In this document: positions 61,813 through 64,000 of the stretch, in pieces
Layout: each line of letters begins with the position of its first letter
How positions within the stretch are numbered: the stretch's first letter is position 1
Assembly (NCBI GenBank): GCA_947624295.1
Contig: CANQJV010000002.1
Coordinates: 62,001-126,000 of the forward strand
DNA from: an uncultured Ruminococcus sp.
GTDB taxonomy: Bacteria > Bacillota > Clostridia > Oscillospirales > Ruminococcaceae
Direction of reading: 5' to 3'
Length of the DNA stretch: 64,000 nt
Notes under the pieces: model-generated
Seen by the model: only the letters and a program-made list of their open reading frames with translations
Told to the model about the DNA's origin: nothing
Database searches by the model: none
Program-made: the position numbers and the translations under genes

Positions 61813-64000
61813 TCATTCAACATATGGGAGTTTAGTAATCTGTTTTGCCACAAGTAATTGCACCGCTAATGCGTCATTGCCCGTGATACCGGCAGTGCCG
61901 TCGCACATATCTGTATTTGCCTCACCCTGCGCTGATAATGCATATGCGTCATGATTGCCTATGTGCTGGATAATCGATGCAACGTCAGCCATATTAACTT
62001 CGCCGTCGCAATTTGCATCACCGAGGAGAGTAACTTCTACAGTTTCACCGCCTGTTGTGGGCTTTTCAGTTTCGGTAGTAGTTGTTGTTGAGGATTCGTC
62101 CTTGAGGTAAGCAGATACTATCTTGACACCGTCTGTCGGTGCGGATTCCTCATTTTCCTGAGCGTACCATATCTGACCTTCGTAAACAGTAGCTTTGCCG
62201 AGTTCAGCCTTGATTTTCTTGATAAGAGCCTCGTCCTCGATGACTTCCGTACCAAGTGAGCAGTTGAGGAAATTGTCAAGTACGTTAATTTTAACATCAC
62301 CGCTCTTTGTAGCCTCCCACTGGAGATTTACCCAGTAGTATTCGCCGTCAAGTTCAACATTCACGCCGAGACCGCCGTTAGCGTACTCGATATTTTTGGG
62401 GAGTTCCACTTCAATATAGAAATCTTTCGCTGCTTTCGGGAGTGTCACCTGATAGCTGTTCTTAGTCTTGTCGTAGACAACTTTTCCATAAGTTTTAGAC
62501 GGGTCAGCCTCTGTAGTGACTGTAGTTGTAGTCTTAGCAGGGTCTTTGGTAGTAGTTGCCGTTGTCGGAATCGGGTCAGGTTTAGGAGTATCCTTTGTGT
62601 AGAGGTCAGCAGGGAGTTCGTCAAGAGTTATGCAGTAGTCGCTCTGATACATAGCGATTGTATCTTCTTCCGTGTTGAAACGTGGGTCTGATACAAAATT
62701 TATATCAGGACTTCCGCCGTCATACCACGTCATAAAGTACAGCCAGCCTGCTTTTTCGCCGGTGAGATTTTCGAGAGTTGAGAAACTGTCATTTTCAGCC
62801 ATTGAGACCATTTTCTTGCTGTCGTATTTCTCCATAATGTTGTAGAAAGTACTTGAATAAGCACTGTCATCGTGTGTAATTGAAGGCTGCCAGTTGTTTT
62901 CAGCGAGATACTTTGTACAGCTGTACTTATCATAGCCGATTATGTCAACATATTCGTCGCCGGGATACCAGTCTGCTGATGTAGCGAAATCATAGCTGTT
63001 CCATTCCCAGATGAGGTTGTGCAAGCCGAATTTTTCGGTGAGTGTCTTGTAAGTATAAATCCAGAGTTCTTTGTAAGCCTCTGAACCCTCTCTGCCCCAC
63101 CAGAACCATGAGCCTGTTTCACCGCCGCCGCCTTCAGCCTCGTGGAGAGGTCTCCAGATTATCGGAATACCCTCGTCCTGAAGTTTGCTGAACTGTTCAG
63201 CGAGAGTTGTGAGAGCCTGCATATAGTACTGATTTTCCTTTGTACCCTCCTGTACAGCTTTGGACGGTGAGAAGTCTGTTTTTTCGCTGTAAGTTGTCTG
63301 CGCAAAATCAATTCTGCTGCCTATTTCGTAACTGCTCATATCAACGGGCACATTCAGGTGGAAAGTAGATTCAGCGATACCGTTTTTATTTTTAACCCAG
63401 TCGATTACACGTTCTGTAGAGCCGTCGTCACTGCCGAATGCAGGACAGCAGAAGTTACCATAATCAAAGCCTCTGAGAGCAGGATAGTGACCTGTAAGGT
63501 CATTGAGGTACTCAAACTCATACTCGAAATCGTGCGGTCCGTAGTTATAGATTTCCTGCTGACCTGAAATTATATGTTCCCCGTAAACGCTTGCGAGATA
63601 TGACATCAGAGCTCTTGTTTCGTCTGTAGCGTTGACATCACAACAAGTTGTCTGAGTTGCCTTTATTTCAGCAAGTTCAGCAGGTTCAATGGTGAGGTAG
63701 TCGAAATTCGTCCAGCCCCATGATTTTTCGATAAGGACAGTATTTTTGCCCTCGTTGAGTTTCACAACAGGAACTACTATCTTCTCAAAGCTGTCGCTTG
63801 CAGGAACAGCAAGAGTACCTACAGATGTGCCGTTTACAGAGAGATTCTGTTGTTTTGCACCGCCTATTCCTCCTGCGTATATGATGATGTTGTACATACC
63901 TGCGGACGGTGCATCAACTTCAATGCTGATAGAACCGTCATCTTCCATACGAGCGACTTTACCGCCGCTTGCATTGCTGTCGTCTGTCACTGCGACTGTA
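61813..64000 (-). CDS. Dockerin-bearing GH26 mannanase, N-terminus beyond the window
   Basis: The frame is open to the window edge; the GTG at 63990 is internal to a carbohydrate-binding domain. Visible parts: most of a CBM35-like module (SISIEVDAPSAGMYNIIIYA), GH26 barrel with acid/base Glu in IWRPLHEAEGGGG and nucleophile in VSMAENDS, a Thr-rich linker, an extra beta domain of about 130 residues (YGKVVYDKTKNSYQVTLPKA; unknown CBM-like), a second Thr linker, and a type I dockerin (GDANCDGEVNMAD; second loop CDGTAGITGNDA). It is a paralogue of the enzyme at 9133 with one additional module. Secreted mannan degradation is expected. Confidence 0.92.
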   Translation of the reverse strand, partial: TVAVTDDSNASGGKVARMEDDGSISIEVDAPSAGMYNIIIYAGGIGGAKQQNLSVNGTSVGTLAVPASDSFEKIVVPVVKLNEGKNTVLIEKSWGWTNFDYLTIEPAELAEIKATQTTCCDVNATDETRALMSYLASVYGEHIISGQQEIYNYGPHDFEYEFEYLNDLTGHYPALRGFDYGNFCCPAFGSDDGSTERVIDWVKNKNGIAESTFHLNVPVDMSSYEIGSRIDFAQTTYSEKTDFSPSKAVQEGTKENQYYMQALTTLAEQFSKLQDEGIPIIWRPLHEAEGGGGETGSWFWWGREGSEAYKELWIYTYKTLTEKFGLHNLIWEWNSYDFATSADWYPGDEYVDIIGYDKYSCTKYLAENNWQPSITHDDSAYSSTFYNIMEKYDSKKMVSMAENDSFSTLENLTGEKAGWLYFMTWYDGGSPDINFVSDPRFNTEEDTIAMYQSDYCITLDELPADLYTKDTPKPDPIPTTATTTKDPAKTTTTVTTEADPSKTYGKVVYDKTKNSYQVTLPKAAKDFYIEVELPKNIEYANGGLGVNVELDGEYYWVNLQWEATKSGDVKINVLDNFLNCSLGTEVIEDEALIKKIKAELGKATVYEGQIWYAQENEESAPTDGVKIVSAYLKDESSTTTTTETEKPTTGGETVEVTLLGDANCDGEVNMADVASIIQHIGNHDAYALSAQGEANTDMCDGTAGITGNDALAVQLLVAKQITKLPYVE

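Noticed and set aside
1-64000. CRISPR array, prophage, transposase, rRNA or tRNA genes
   Set aside because: No regularly spaced direct repeats, no recombinase or phage structural genes, and no cloverleaf or rRNA-like segments were seen on either strand by reading; a tRNA scan was not possible.

Overview
This 64 kb window looks like chromosomal DNA of a low-GC, fibre-degrading anaerobe of the Ruminococcus type (Clostridia, Oscillospiraceae). The reasons are four dockerin-bearing proteins (two GH26 mannanases, one PL11 rhamnogalacturonan lyase, one leucine-rich-repeat protein), a SCIFF ranthipeptide with its radical SAM maturase, Firmicutes-type housekeeping clusters (mutS-mutL-miaA-hfq; yggS-sepF-ylmH-divIVA-ileS-lspA-rluD), and frequent TTG starts behind strong AGGAGG ribosome sites. 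The species is an inference from gene content only.

Layout. 0-3.6 kb: translation and RNA-modification operon (rbfA, nrnA, truB, ribF). 3.7-8.9 kb: Gld-type ABC export operon with a DUF4340-like partner. 9.0-11.0 kb: a dockerin GH26 mannanase. 11.1-12.6 kb: two AT-rich orphan genes separated by three near-identical terminators, one driven by a promoter whose spacer is a pure A tract. 12.8-21.6 kb: miaB, ylbF, mutS, mutL, miaA, hfq, interrupted by a 610-bp gap that carries a duplicated mutL 3' end. 21.6-29.8 kb: division and envelope cluster. 29.8-36.7 kb: HAD phosphatase, split transketolase, AraC regulator, VanY-type carboxypeptidase and an orphan OppA-like lipoprotein. 36.8-39.5 kb: a 162-bp palindromic repeat, a TetR regulator and divergent glgB. 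39.5-45.1 kb: a regulator with periplasmic-binding-protein, degenerate GGDEF and AraC domains, divergent from a PL11 lyase. 45.2-48.8 kb: ABC-F ATPase and the SCIFF pair. 48.9-52.3 kb (minus): membrane protein, comM, rodA. 52.5-60.6 kb: rpoB and rpoC, each preceded by related RNA hairpins. 60.7-64 kb (minus): LRR-dockerin protein with a broken signal peptide, and a second GH26-dockerin enzyme running off the window.

The secreted dockerin enzymes would dock on a cohesin scaffold encoded elsewhere and attack mannan and pectin; glgB and transketolase handle the resulting sugars. Observations with the most potential novelty are the paired hairpins before rpoB and rpoC (with a compensatory base-pair change), the palindromic repeat at 36.8 kb that shares a core with a repeat at 14.3 kb, the 45-bp minisatellite inside mutL with its duplicated tail, the A-tract promoter, and the A-run frameshift in the LRR-dockerin signal peptide. 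I found no CRISPR array, rRNA, tRNA, prophage or transposase gene.
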